Assembly: GCF_026342405.1 (NCBI RefSeq)
Contig: NZ_JAPEMU010000001.1
Location: 186,001 to 250,000 of the forward strand
Origin: Kitasatospora sp. NBC_00240
Lineage (GTDB): Bacteria; Actinomycetota; Actinomycetes; Streptomycetales; Streptomycetaceae
Reading direction: 5' to 3'
Length of the DNA stretch: 64,000 nt
Shown here piece after piece: positions 1 through 7,815 of the stretch. The notes under the pieces were generated by a model, which worked only from the letters and a program-made list of their open reading frames with translations, was not told the DNA's origin and ran no database searches. The position numbers and the translations under genes were made by a program. Numbering within the stretch: position 1 is the first letter of the stretch; every line of letters begins with the position of its first letter.

Positions 1-69
1 ATGAGCGATCCGGCGTCCCGGCCACGGGACGCCGGCGCCCGGCCTACCACCCCACGGAGTGAACCGACC

Positions 70-765
70 ATGGCTAAGATCCTTTTCGTGCTGACCGGTG
101 CCGACCACTGGACGCTGGCGGACGGCACCAAGCACCCGACCGGCTTCTGGGCCGAGGAGGCCGTCACGCCCTACCAGGCGTTCACCGCCGCCGGCCACGA
201 GATCGTCTTCGCCACCCCCGGCGGCGTGGTCCCGACCGTGGACAAGGGCAGCCTCGCCCCGGAGTACAACGGCGGCGAGGAGGGCGCGCGGGCCGTCGCG
301 GACACCCTGGCCGGTATCTCCGGGCTCCAGCACCCGCTCAAGCTGCAGGACGTGGCGCTGGAGGACTACGACGCCGTGTTCTACCCGGGCGGGCACGGCC
401 CGATGGAGGACCTCGCGGTCGACGCCGACTCCGGCCGGCTGCTCACCCTCGCGCTGAAGTCCGGCAAGCCGCTGGGCGTGGTCTGCCACGGGCCCGCCGC
501 GCTGCTGGCGGCCCGCAACGAGGACGGCACCTCGCCGTTCGCCGGCTACCGGCTGACCGGCTTCAGCAACACCGAGGAGACCCAGGCCGGACTCGCCGAC
601 CGGGCGAAGTGGCTGCTGCAGGACCGCCTGGTGGCGCTCGGCGCGGACTTCCAGGAGGGCGCGGCCTGGGCCCCGTTCGTCGTCACCGACCGCAACCTGG
701 TGACCGGCCAGAACCCGGCCTCCTCGGCGCCGCTGGCCGCGGAGCTGCTGAAGCGGCTGGGCTGA
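70..765 (+). CDS. DJ-1/PfpI-family protein (type 1 glutamine amidotransferase-like)
   Basis: A 231-residue protein of the DJ-1/PfpI superfamily, cytoplasmic, in the branch of Hsp31-like glyoxalase/chaperone proteins. The nucleophile elbow VVCHGPAAL carries the conserved Cys, and the preceding FYPGGHGPMEDL segment is the usual family signature; an early Glu (FWAEEA) fits the acid that lowers the Cys pKa. The reading frame is open further upstream to base 1, but the ATG at 70 is chosen because GGAG at 56-59 sits at proper spacing and the upstream residues are low-complexity. It converges with the GNAT gene at 880-1509 across a strong hairpin. Family assignment is secure; whether it is a methylglyoxal-processing enzyme, deglycase or chaperone is not decidable here. 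Confidence 0.9.
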   Translation: MAKILFVLTGADHWTLADGTKHPTGFWAEEAVTPYQAFTAAGHEIVFATPGGVVPTVDKGSLAPEYNGGEEGARAVADTLAGISGLQHPLKLQDVALEDYDAVFYPGGHGPMEDLAVDADSGRLLTLALKSGKPLGVVCHGPAALLAARNEDGTSPFAGYRLTGFSNTEETQAGLADRAKWLLQDRLVALGADFQEGAAWAPFVVTDRNLVTGQNPASSAPLAAELLKRLG

Positions 766-781
766 GCCCCGGCCCGGATCC

Positions 782-829
782 GGCCCGGATCCCCGCGTGC
801 CCGTCGACCGGCACGCGGGGCTCCGGGCC
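782..829. terminator. Bidirectional hairpin terminator
   Basis: Arms 791-801 and 810-820 are perfectly complementary (CCCCGCGTGCC / GGCACGCGGGG, 8-base loop) and are extended, after one mismatch, by 782-789 with 822-829. It lies 16 bases after the PfpI stop and between two convergent genes, so it probably ends both transcripts. Confidence 0.7.
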
Positions 830-903
830 GGTCAGCTCGCGGGCCTGCGGGCCGCCCGGCACGCGGGGCTCCGGGCCGGTCAGCTCGCGTGGCTGTGGGC
901 CGC
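808..903. repeat. 48-bp tandem duplication over a gene end
   Basis: Two near-identical 48-base units (808-855 and 856-903; only a few differences, near the unit ends). The second unit covers the last codons and stop of the GNAT gene, the first lies outside it. 48 is a multiple of three, so the duplication did not change the frame. The first unit also supplies the right arm of the terminator. Confidence 0.8.
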
Positions 904-1509
904 CCGGCGGGCGGGCCGCCACATGGTCGTCACGACATGGCCGGAGGGCACGGTGATCTGGTCCCGGGGGACGAAGCCGGCCCGCGCGTACCGGGCGTCG
1001 TTCGCCGGGTTGGACGACTCCAGGTAGGCGGGTGAGCCGAGAGCGTCGATCCGGGCCAGGCTCTCCGCCAGCAGGCGCATCCCCAGGCCCTTGCCGCGGT
1101 GGTCGTCGTGGGTGCCGAGTAGGGTGAGGTAGTGGTGCGGCTCCTCCGGCCGGGCCGCGTCGAGCTGCTCGAAGATCCGCAGGATCTCGTCGGCGCCCGC
1201 CCGGCCCACAGCGTCCGGCAGCAGGCGCCCCAGGGCGTCCTCCTCCTCGTGGGTCAGCTCGGAGCCGCCCGGCGGGATCCAGACCGCCGCGGACTCCACC
1301 CGCCGGGTGACGAACGTCCACGGGTAGCGCAGGGCCGAGACCAGGTACAGCCGCCACATCGCCCCCGCCTGCTCCGCCCGCCGGTCGGTGTCGGGGAAGA
1401 CCGGCCCCCAGAGCGGGTCCTGGAAGAACGCGGTCGTCATGGTGGCGACGAGCGCGTCGATGTCCGCGGGCACGGCGACCCGCACGGGCGTGGGCAGTTC
1501 GGTGGTCAC
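880..1509 (-). CDS. GNAT-family N-acetyltransferase
   Basis: A 209-residue GNAT-fold acyltransferase using acetyl-CoA; substrate unknown. The acetyl-CoA loop motif appears as HDDHRGKGLGMRLL (the Q/RxxGxG/A signature) near residues 137-150, followed by the C-terminal YARAGF segment typical of the fold. Start is GTG at 1509 with AGGG upstream. The gene lies 146 bases downstream of the aldo/keto reductase on the same strand but is separated from it by a strong terminator, so it is probably transcribed alone. Its last codons fall inside a 48-bp tandem duplication, so the C-terminal tail may be recently altered. Confidence 0.85.
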   Translation of the reverse strand: MTTELPTPVRVAVPADIDALVATMTTAFFQDPLWGPVFPDTDRRAEQAGAMWRLYLVSALRYPWTFVTRRVESAAVWIPPGGSELTHEEEDALGRLLPDAVGRAGADEILRIFEQLDAARPEEPHHYLTLLGTHDDHRGKGLGMRLLAESLARIDALGSPAYLESSNPANDARYARAGFVPRDQITVPSGHVVTTMWRPARRAAHSHAS

Positions 1510-1615
1510 CTGTCCACCCTAGTCGCGGCCCTGACCTGGCGGTTCCCCGACACGGATCCCCGGCATGCCCGGCCCCGACGCGGGGCGCGGCGGTCGGGCA
1601 GGCGGCGGACCGGAG

Positions 1616-1653
1616 CGTCCGGCCGGGCGGGACGGGGCCCGCCCGGCCGGACG
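1616..1653 (-). terminator. Terminator of the aldo/keto reductase gene
   Basis: A 16-base-pair perfect stem: 1616-1631 pairs with 1638-1653 around a 6-base loop. It starts 2 bases beyond the stop codon of the minus-strand reductase gene. No U-tract, as usual in GC-rich actinomycetes. Confidence 0.75.
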
Positions 1654-1654
1654 G

Positions 1655-2659
1655 TCAGGGACGGCCCTTCGGGGCGTTCTCGGCGGTCCGCGCCGGGTCG
1701 GTCTCGGCGATGGGGGCGAGGATCTCGTCCATCGCCTTCAGCAGGCCCTCGTCCAGGGTCACCCCGGCCGCCTTGACGTTCTCCGCCACCTGCTCGGGCC
1801 GGGAGGCGCCGATGATCGCGGCGGAGACGTTCCGGTTCTGCAGCACCCAGGCGACGGCCAGCTGGGCCAGGCTCAGACCGGCCTGCTCGGCGAGCGGGCG
1901 GAGCAGCTGGACACTCTCCAGCACGTCCTGGCGCAGCCAGCGGGAGACGAAGTTCGCGCCGCCCTTGGTGTCGGTGGCCCGGGAGCCGGCCGGCGGCTCG
2001 CCGCCGGGCAGGTACTTGCCGGTCAGCACGCCCTGGGCGATCGGGGACCAGACGATCTGGCCGATCCCGAGCTCCTCGCAGGTCGGCACCACCTCGGCCT
2101 CGATCACCCGCCACAGCGCGCTGTACTGCGGCTGGCTGGAGACGAAGGGCACCCGCAGCTCGCGGGCCAGCGCGTGGCCGGCCCGGATCTGCTCGGCCGT
2201 CCACTCGGAGACGCCGATGTACAGGGCCTTGCCGGAGCGGACCACGTCGGCGAAGGCCTCCATGGTCTCCTCCAGCGGAGTGCTGGTGTCGAAGCGATGC
2301 GCCTGGTAGACGTCGACGTAGTCGGTCTGCAGGCGGCGCAGCGAGCCCTCGACGGACTCCATGATGTGCTTGCGGCCCAGGCCCCGGTCGTTGCGGCCCG
2401 GGCCGGTCGGCCAGTAGACCTTGGTGAGGATCTCCAGGCCTTCGCGGCGCTCGCCCTTCAGGGCCCGGCCGAGGACGGCCTCGGCGCGGGTCTCGGCGTA
2501 CACGTCGGCGGTGTCGAACGTGGTGATCCCCGCGTCGAGGGCGGCCCGGATGCAGGCGGCGGCCGCGTCCTCCTCGACCTGGGAGCCGTGGGTGAGCCAG
2601 TTGCCGTAGGCGATCTCACTGATGATCAGACCGCTGCGGCCGAGGTGGCGGAACTCCAT
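1655..2659 (-). CDS. Aldo/keto reductase
   Basis: A 334-residue NADPH-dependent aldo/keto reductase of the YghZ/Kv-beta-like group. The catalytic tetrad is visible: Asp and Tyr in FDTADVYAE, Lys in EILTKVYW, and His in YQAHRFD. The C-terminal SAAIIGASRPEQVAEN segment is the NADPH phosphate-binding loop. ATG at 2659 is preferred over the frame start at 2668 because AAAGGG lies directly before the upstream ATG (too close) but at correct distance from this one, and MEFRHLGRSGL is the usual N-terminus of the family. Cytoplasmic; substrate unknown. Single-gene unit ended by the hairpin at 1616-1653. Confidence 0.93.
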   Translation of the reverse strand: MEFRHLGRSGLIISEIAYGNWLTHGSQVEEDAAAACIRAALDAGITTFDTADVYAETRAEAVLGRALKGERREGLEILTKVYWPTGPGRNDRGLGRKHIMESVEGSLRRLQTDYVDVYQAHRFDTSTPLEETMEAFADVVRSGKALYIGVSEWTAEQIRAGHALARELRVPFVSSQPQYSALWRVIEAEVVPTCEELGIGQIVWSPIAQGVLTGKYLPGGEPPAGSRATDTKGGANFVSRWLRQDVLESVQLLRPLAEQAGLSLAQLAVAWVLQNRNVSAAIIGASRPEQVAENVKAAGVTLDEGLLKAMDEILAPIAETDPARTAENAPKGRP

Positions 2660-2924
2660 GAGGTACATCCCTTTCGCTACGGGTGTCGGGTCCGATCATG
2701 CCTGCCGGGCGCCGCCTGCGGGAGCCGCGAATCGCGCGCCGGACGCCGGGAGCGGCGCCGTCGGGCCGGGACCGGCCGGGTGGTGCCCTTGAACCGGACG
2801 CCGTGATGGTGGCACCGTCGGACGGGGCGACGCCCGCCCGACGGCCGAACCGGTCGTACCGCCATGGCCGGCGCCGCTTTGATCTACCGTGGATCCACCG
2901 CAAGTGACGCACCACCAGAAGCCG

Positions 2925-2971
2925 GCCCGCCCCTCTGCCCGCCCGCCCCTCTGCCCGCCCGCCCCTCTGCC
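2925..2971. repeat. 16-bp tandem repeat, three copies
   Basis: Three head-to-tail copies of GCCCGCCCCTCTGCCC (the last one lacks its final base) immediately upstream of the ribosome site of the small membrane protein gene. Pyrimidine-rich on this strand; possibly slippage-prone and able to change 5' leader length. Confidence 0.85.
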
Positions 2972-2987
2972 TTAAGGACGACCGATC

Positions 2988-3344
2988 GTGCCCCTGCCCG
3001 CCGCCCCCGCCAGCCCCTGCCCGGTCCACGGTGTCCCCGACAACTGCGCCGACCTGATGCGGCAGCTCGCGAAGGCCCAGCAGGCGAGCCCGGCGCAGCC
3101 CCGTACGGTCGTGGTCCAGGAGTCCTCGGCGGTGCCCCTGGTGGACGCCCGGACGCTGCAGGCGCGGGCCGCCAACCGGGACTCGCTGCGCAACGCGCTC
3201 TGGCTGGTGATCGCCGTGATAGCCGTCATCGGCGGCCTCACGGTGGTGAAGCTGCTCGGCTGGGTGAACGGTTCGATCCCCTCGCCGCACCCGTCACCGG
3301 CGGCGACGGTGACCGTCACCGCAGCTCCGGAACCGAGCCGGTAG
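2988..3344 (+). CDS. Small single-pass membrane protein, unknown function
   Basis: 118 residues. An N-terminal soluble part with PCPVHGVPDNC (two Cys and one His, possible metal or disulfide site), then one hydrophobic helix at about 72-92 (ALWLVIAVIAVIGGLTVV), then a short Pro/Thr-rich tail. GTG start at 2988 is supported by AAGGA at 2974-2978. The gene overlaps the convergent MFS gene tail-to-tail by 29 bases (3316-3344), so no terminator separates them. I do not recognise a family. Likely a streptomycete-specific membrane protein. Confidence 0.6.
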   Translation: MPLPAAPASPCPVHGVPDNCADLMRQLAKAQQASPAQPRTVVVQESSAVPLVDARTLQARAANRDSLRNALWLVIAVIAVIGGLTVVKLLGWVNGSIPSPHPSPAATVTVTAAPEPSR

Positions 3345-4611
3345 CCCGGGCGGCGCCCTGGGCGACGCCTTCGGCGCTCTCCTCCGGCACGTCCCGGGGG
3401 ACGCCCGGCCGCCGCGCCGCCGGGGCCGCCCCGGGGCGTAGCACGGAGGCGGCGCAGGCCGCCGTCACGCAGAGGGCCACCGGCAGGAAGAACGCCAGGT
3501 TCAGCGGCATGACCCGGGTGAGCGGCCCGATCACGGCGGGCCCGGCGAGCATGCCGAGGTAGCCCAGGCCGGCCACCCGGGACACGTTGGCACCGGCGTG
3601 GTCGCGGTCGGCGTGCCCGGCCGCGCTGAAGAGCTGCGGGATGCCCCCGGACAGGCCGAGCCCGAACAGCGTCCAGCCGGCCAGCGCCAGCGGGACGGAT
3701 CCGGCCAGGGCCGCCGTGGTCAGGCCGACGGCGGCCACCGCAGCTCCGTACCGTACGACGGCGACCGGGCCGAACCGACCGGCCACCCGGTCGCCGGCCA
3801 GGCGGCCGAGCGTCATGGCGGTGGAGAAGGCGCCGTAGGCGAACGCGGCGGTGGCGGCCGGCGCGCCGAGCACGTCCCGCAGGGCGAGCACGCTCCAGTC
3901 GTTGGCGACGCCCTCGCTGAGCATCAGCATCAGGGCGAGGACGGCCAGCGCCCAGATCCGCGCGGGCGTCCGGTGCCGGTGCCGGGGCCCGGCCGGGTGC
4001 CCGGGGCCGCCGTCGGCGCCGCCGTCGTCCCTGGGCCGGGCCGGGTCGCGCGGCAGCAGGGCGGGGGTGGCGAGTGCGGTCGCGGCGAGGCCGAGCAGGC
4101 TGACCCCGGCCAGGGTCGCGGCCGGGCTCCAGCCCCAGCTGAGGGTGCGGGCGCCGAGCAGCGCGGCGAGCACGCCGCCGACCGAGTACACGGCATGGAA
4201 GGCCGACATGACGGGCCGCCGGTAGCCGTGCTCGACCTGGACGGCGTGGGTGTTCATGCTGACGTCCAGGCAGCCGATGCCGAAGCCGAACAGCAGCAGG
4301 GCGCCGCCCAGGGCGAGGGGCCCGGTGGCCAGGCCCGGTAGGACCAGCCCGGCGCTGCACAGGACCGCGGTCGCCGGCACGACCGTGCGCGCTCCGAAGC
4401 GGTCGGTGAGCGGGCCGGTCGCCCGCATGCCGGCGAAGGCCCCGCCGCCGAGCAGCAGCAGGAGCCAGCCGAGCACGGCGTGGCTGATGCCGGCCCGGGC
4501 CTCCACGGCGGGGATGTGCACCACCCAGATGCCCATCAGGAACCCGTTGAGGGCGAAGAAGCCGAAGGTGGACAGCCTGGCGGCGGGTAGCGATCTTGTC
4601 GTACTGCTCAT
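3316..4611 (-). CDS. MFS transporter
   Basis: A 431-residue, roughly 12-helix major facilitator permease. The loop 2-3 signature is present as GPLTDRFGAR, and the N-terminal region (FFALNGFLMGIWVVHIPAVE) matches the YbjJ/FucP-type group of sugar permeases and drug exporters. ATG at 4611 (MSSTTRSL) is chosen; seven further codons upstream are open and a start there cannot be excluded. Divergent from the DeoR regulator at 4685 with inverted repeats between them, which suggests DeoR controls this transporter and that its substrate is a sugar or nucleoside-like compound. That link is inferred from context. Confidence 0.85.
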   Translation of the reverse strand: MSSTTRSLPAARLSTFGFFALNGFLMGIWVVHIPAVEARAGISHAVLGWLLLLLGGGAFAGMRATGPLTDRFGARTVVPATAVLCSAGLVLPGLATGPLALGGALLLFGFGIGCLDVSMNTHAVQVEHGYRRPVMSAFHAVYSVGGVLAALLGARTLSWGWSPAATLAGVSLLGLAATALATPALLPRDPARPRDDGGADGGPGHPAGPRHRHRTPARIWALAVLALMLMLSEGVANDWSVLALRDVLGAPAATAAFAYGAFSTAMTLGRLAGDRVAGRFGPVAVVRYGAAVAAVGLTTAALAGSVPLALAGWTLFGLGLSGGIPQLFSAAGHADRDHAGANVSRVAGLGYLGMLAGPAVIGPLTRVMPLNLAFFLPVALCVTAACAASVLRPGAAPAARRPGVPRDVPEESAEGVAQGAARATGSVPELR

Positions 4612-4616
4612 GTCGC

Positions 4617-4668
4617 CGAACATAACAAACATTCTTCATGTTCGTAAGATGGACTATCGATCGTCGAT
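4617..4668. promoter_or_regulatory. Divergent promoter region with inverted repeats (candidate DeoR operator)
   Basis: Unusually AT-rich. CGAACAT (4617-4623) is repeated inverted as ATGTTCG (4638-4644); nested inside is AACAT-TCTTC-ATGTT (4628-4642). A second inverted repeat ATCGA-TCG-TCGAT lies at 4656-4668. Both sit between the two start codons, where an autoregulator would bind. Confidence 0.55.
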
Positions 4669-4684
4669 TGTGTTCAATAGGACC

Positions 4685-5443
4685 ATGGCAAGCACAGACC
4701 GACTGCGGCAGATCACCGAAGCCGTCCGCGAGGCCGGACAGCTGAGCGTCGCGGAACTCGCCGGCCTCACCGGCGCCTCCGAGATGACCGTCCGCCGCGA
4801 CCTGGAGAACCTGGCCGCCCAAGGCGTCCTGGAGCGCTACCGGGGCGGCGCCAGGAATCTGCTGCTGCGCGGCGAGGAGCCCCCCTTCGCGCTGCGGGCG
4901 GAGGAGGGCACGGAGACCAAGCGGCGGATCGCCGCAGAGGTCGCCGGGCTGATCGCCGACGGCGAAGCGGTCGTCCTCGACAGCGGCACCACCTGCCTGG
5001 AGGTGGCCCGCGCGCTGGCGCACCGCCGCCTCACCGTCGTCCCCCTCTCGATGCACGCCGCCAACGCGCTGACCGGGGCCCCGCAGCTGCGGCTGCTGCT
5101 GCCCGGCGGCGAACCGCGCGCCGGCGAGCTCGCGCTGACCGGCCCGCTCACCGAGGCCTCCCTGGCCGCGCTGCGGTTCGACACCGCCGTGATCGGCTGC
5201 TGCGGGCTCACCGCCGCCGACGGGCTGACCGCCTTCGACCTGGCCGACGCCGCGGTCAAGCGGGCCGCGATCGCCTCCTCCCGCCGGGTCCTCGCCGTCG
5301 CGGAAGCGGCCAAGTTCTCCCGGACGGCTCTCGCGTTCGTCGCACCCGTCACCGCCCTCGACGCCGTGGTCACCGGCCGGGACGTCCCCGAGGAGGAGGC
5401 CGAGGCGCTGGCCGCCGCGGGCGTGAGCGTACGGAAGGTGTGA
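4685..5443 (+). CDS. DeoR-family transcriptional regulator
   Basis: A 252-residue sugar-metabolism repressor type protein. N-terminal helix-turn-helix of DeoR type (LSVAELAGLTGASEMTVRRD, about residues 19-38, ending in the characteristic TVRRDL). The C-terminal DeoRC sensor domain contains TKRRIAAEVAGLI, the phosphosugar-binding DSGTTCLEVA loop, and GCCGLTAADGLT. ATG at 4685 is chosen because homology begins exactly there; the long upstream open frame is antisense shadow of the MFS gene. It probably represses itself and the divergent MFS gene in response to a phosphorylated sugar. Confidence 0.9.
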   Translation: MASTDRLRQITEAVREAGQLSVAELAGLTGASEMTVRRDLENLAAQGVLERYRGGARNLLLRGEEPPFALRAEEGTETKRRIAAEVAGLIADGEAVVLDSGTTCLEVARALAHRRLTVVPLSMHAANALTGAPQLRLLLPGGEPRAGELALTGPLTEASLAALRFDTAVIGCCGLTAADGLTAFDLADAAVKRAAIASSRRVLAVAEAAKFSRTALAFVAPVTALDAVVTGRDVPEEEAEALAAAGVSVRKV

Positions 5444-5463
5444 CGGGCGGACGGCGCGACCGG

Positions 5464-5479
5464 CCGGGTACGCACCCGG
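5464..5479 (+). terminator. Hairpin after the DeoR gene
   Basis: CCGGGT-ACGC-ACCCGG, a perfect 6-bp stem with 4-base loop, 20 bases past the DeoR stop codon. Short, so only moderately convincing. Confidence 0.4.
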
Positions 5480-5645
5480 GGGCACCGCGCGACCGCGGCC
5501 GGGCGGCGCACCGCGCCCCCGGGACGGCCGTGCCCTGCCCCCGGCCGTAGGATCGGCGCGCCGGCGCGGAATGTCCTGGGTATCCCGAGCGTTCACCTCG
5601 ACCGTCGGCGCATGCATGAAACGCGACCGCCGTCGGCGCCCCCGC

Positions 5646-5762
5646 CCCCTCTCCGCAGAGGGGTGCCAGCACTGATGCACATGACCGCGCTCCGGCAGGC
5701 ACCGGGGCGTCTCGTGGTCGTGCCCGTGCGTCGATGTAACGTTCGGTGTTCACCGGAACACC
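5646..5762. promoter_or_regulatory. Gene-free stretch 5444-5831: two inverted repeats upstream of DUF4193
   Basis: In this 388-base gap two hairpin-forming repeats stand out: CCCCTCT-CCGC-AGAGGGG (5646-5663) and GGTGTTC-ACCG-GAACACC (5745-5762, perfect 7-bp arms). The second lies about 70 bases upstream of the DUF4193 start and could be an operator. No open frame with family likeness was seen. Confidence 0.4.
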
Positions 5763-5831
5763 TGTGGGCCGCGGAGGGCCGGCATTTCGCACGCGCCGGA
5801 CTCCGCCAGCACGACGAGATAAGGATTAGAT

Positions 5832-6128
5832 GTGGCAACCGACTACGACGCTCCGCGCAAGGGCGAGGACGATGAGTCGCAGGACAGCATCGAGGAGCTG
5901 AAGGCCCGGCGCACCGAAAAGTCGACCTCCAGCGTCGACGTGGACGAGTTCGAGGCCGCCGAGGGGCTCGAACTGCCCGGCGCCGACCTGTCCGGCGAGG
6001 AGCTCACCGTCCGCGTGCAGCCCAAGCTGGCGGACGAGTTCACCTGTTCGAGCTGCTTCCTGGTCCAGCACCGGAGCAGGCTCGCGCGCGAGAAGAACGG
6101 CCAGCCGATCTGCCTCGACTGCGACTGA
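5832..6128 (+). CDS. DUF4193 zinc-ribbon protein
   Basis: A 98-residue actinobacterial DUF4193 protein, the usual full length. The acidic N-terminus (MATDYDAPRK..., DSIEELKARR) and LPGADLSGEEL are family hallmarks. The C-terminal half holds a four-Cys knuckle: TCSSC about 27 residues before CLDCD, consistent with zinc binding. The RARLAREKNGQ-like segment (SRLAREKNGQP) is conserved in the family. GTG at 5832 has AAGGA at 5821-5825. An overlapping ATG at 5830 is in another frame and not the start. Function is unknown in general; the family is widespread in Actinobacteria and the gene stands alone here. Confidence 0.92.
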   Translation: MATDYDAPRKGEDDESQDSIEELKARRTEKSTSSVDVDEFEAAEGLELPGADLSGEELTVRVQPKLADEFTCSSCFLVQHRSRLAREKNGQPICLDCD

Positions 6129-6219
6129 CCGGGTCGCCGCGCACGCCGCCGTCCCCGGACGCGCGGCCACCGCGGCTCCAGGGCCGGCCCGGGTGAGGCC
6201 GGCCTGTCCGACATCAACC

Positions 6220-6255
6220 GGCGGCCCGCCCCTGACCTTTCGGTCGCGGGCCGCC
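6220..6255 (+). terminator. Hairpin downstream of DUF4193
   Basis: GGCGGCCCGC (6220-6229) pairs perfectly with GCGGGCCGCC (6246-6255), 16-base loop, about 90 bases after the DUF4193 stop. A weaker hairpin of GGCCGGCC repeats lies just before it at 6182-6204. Confidence 0.5.
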
Positions 6256-6339
6256 CGGCAGCCCCCTGGACGGGGCGCCTCGGCGCCCCGCATCCCCGGC
6301 CCGGCCCCGCACCCACGGACCGGCCCGACTGGTGGGCCC

Positions 6340-6404
6340 GGCAGCTCCGACCCGGGGCAGCTCCGACCCCGGCGGTTTCACCCCCCGGGGCAGCTTCGAC
6401 CCCG
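6340..6404. repeat. Degenerate GCAGCTCCGACCCC repeats in the gap 6129-6613
   Basis: Three copies of GCAGCTCCGACCC(C) begin at 6341, 6358 and 6390 (the last with one change, CTTCGA), embedded in CCCCGGGG spacers. The rest of the 485-base gap shows the two hairpins noted above and a GGGAG ribosome site at 6603-6607 for the next gene; no other gene is supported. Confidence 0.5.
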
Positions 6405-6613
6405 GCGCGAGCCGGCGCAAGTGAGCGTTTTCGCTCCGGCGCACCGGGGCGGGCACCCGGCGCACGGGTGGTGAAGGCGCGCCTCACGAGGGCAATCCAG
6501 GAGAAGTTCCCACCCCCCGGTGTCGGGAGACTGGCCGAACTCGACGAGGCGCCCGCCCCGCAGGACGGGCCGGGCGCGCCCGTCATTCGGTAATCACCCT
6601 GTCGGGAGCCCTC

Positions 6614-7204
6614 ATGGCCACGCTCACGAAGCCGGTGGGGCAACGCCCCAGCGGCCTGCTCGACCGCTTGAACTCCACCAACCACCGCGCCGCACTCAAC
6701 GCCTTCATGGTCGTCGTCCTCGCGCACTGGGCGGAGCACCTCGCGCAGGCGTACCAGATCTGGGCGATGGGCTGGCCCGTCAAGAAGGCCAAGGGCGTTC
6801 TGGGGCTCGCCTACCCGTGGCTGGTCACCTCCGAGTGGATGCACTACGGCTACGCACTGGTCATGATCGTCGCGCTGTTCCTGCTGCGCCGCGGCTTCAC
6901 CGGGCGCAGCCGGACCTGGTGGACGATCGCGCTGGCCATCCAGTTCTGGCACCACATCGAGCACCTGCTGCTGCTCACCCAGGCGCAGACCGGCCACAAC
7001 CTCTTCGGCAAGCCGGTGCCGACCAGCGTGCTGCAACTGGTGGCGCCCCGCGTCGAACTGCACCTGTTCTACAACACCATCGTCTTCATCCCGATGGTGA
7101 TCGCCATGTACCTGCACCTGCGGCCGAGCCCGGCCGAGGCGGAGCTGATGACGTGCAGCTGCCGCGTCCCGCACAGCCGGCCGCACGCCCTGACCACCGC
7201 GTGA
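6614..7204 (+). CDS. His-rich polytopic membrane protein, unknown function
   Basis: 196 residues with about four hydrophobic helices (roughly 28-45, 68-92, 98-124, 150-172). Several His and aromatic residues lie in or next to the helices: HWAEHLAQAYQIW, WMHYGYAL, FWHHIEHLLLL and ELHLFYN. This pattern suggests metal or haem coordination in the membrane, but I do not recognise a named family. ATG at 6614 has GGGAG at 6603-6607. The downstream CopC-like gene overlaps its stop (GTGA at 7201-7204), so the two are translationally coupled and probably act together, possibly in copper handling. The function is an inference from context only. Confidence 0.75.
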   Translation: MATLTKPVGQRPSGLLDRLNSTNHRAALNAFMVVVLAHWAEHLAQAYQIWAMGWPVKKAKGVLGLAYPWLVTSEWMHYGYALVMIVALFLLRRGFTGRSRTWWTIALAIQFWHHIEHLLLLTQAQTGHNLFGKPVPTSVLQLVAPRVELHLFYNTIVFIPMVIAMYLHLRPSPAEAELMTCSCRVPHSRPHALTTA

Positions 7205-7815
7205 CGGTGACCGAGGCCCGGCCCGCCGCCGTACGAGGGCCCGGCCCGGCGCCCTCGCGGGCCGGGTCCGCCCGGTCGTTCCAGCGGCGGATGGCCGGCG
7301 CGCTGGCCGTTCTGGTGGTGGTGCTGGCCGCCCTGGCCTGGGCCAGCTCCTCCGAACCCGTCCGGCTGACCGGGGTGACCCCGGGGGACGGGAGCGCCGT
7401 CCCCCGGCCGCCGTCCGAGGTGGCGCTGACCTTCTCCGGCCGGCTGACGGTGCAGTCCGTGTTCGCGCAGGTGAGTACGGCGGACGGCAGTCCGGTCACC
7501 GGGGGCAGCGCCCGGGTGGACGGGCAGCGGGTGATCGTGCCGGTCTCGGCCGCCGCGCAGGGGACGTACCTGGTCGTCTACCGGCTCGCGCTGGGCGAGG
7601 GCCACGAGGTGTCGGGCCGAACCGGGTTCACCGTGGGGCCCGTTCCGCTGGTGGGGGCGAGTTCGGATCTCGCCGATGACGCGGACGAGGCCGGCGCCCA
7701 TGACCACGGGCACGCCGAAGGGCCTTGGAACGGCGCCCTGTTGGTGCTGGACGCCGTACTGGTCGTCGGCGCGGTGCTGTTGATGGTCCATCGGCCCCGG
7801 CGACGGGCCGGCTGA
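7201..7815 (+). CDS. CopC-domain copper-resistance-like membrane protein
   Basis: 204 residues. An N-terminal hydrophobic segment (about 30-50) is followed by a CopC/YobA beta-sandwich: LTGVTPGDGSAVPRPPSEV, TFSGRL, and the late GEGHEVSGRTGFTV motif (DGH-x-SG in typical CopC, here EGH). A His-rich stretch HDHGHAEG precedes a C-terminal helix (about 178-196) and a basic tail. The usual N-terminal His ligand directly after the signal peptide is absent (ASSSEPVRL), so copper(II) binding may be altered. The GTG start at 7201 overlaps the stop of the His-rich membrane protein. Anchored outside the membrane by its two helices. Good family match, uncertain role. Confidence 0.8.
   Translation: MTVTEARPAAVRGPGPAPSRAGSARSFQRRMAGALAVLVVVLAALAWASSSEPVRLTGVTPGDGSAVPRPPSEVALTFSGRLTVQSVFAQVSTADGSPVTGGSARVDGQRVIVPVSAAAQGTYLVVYRLALGEGHEVSGRTGFTVGPVPLVGASSDLADDADEAGAHDHGHAEGPWNGALLVLDAVLVVGAVLLMVHRPRRRAG

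Noticed and set aside
4250..4684. Upstream extension of the DeoR reading frame
   Set aside because: It is the shadow of the divergent MFS gene; DeoR homology starts at the ATG at 4685.
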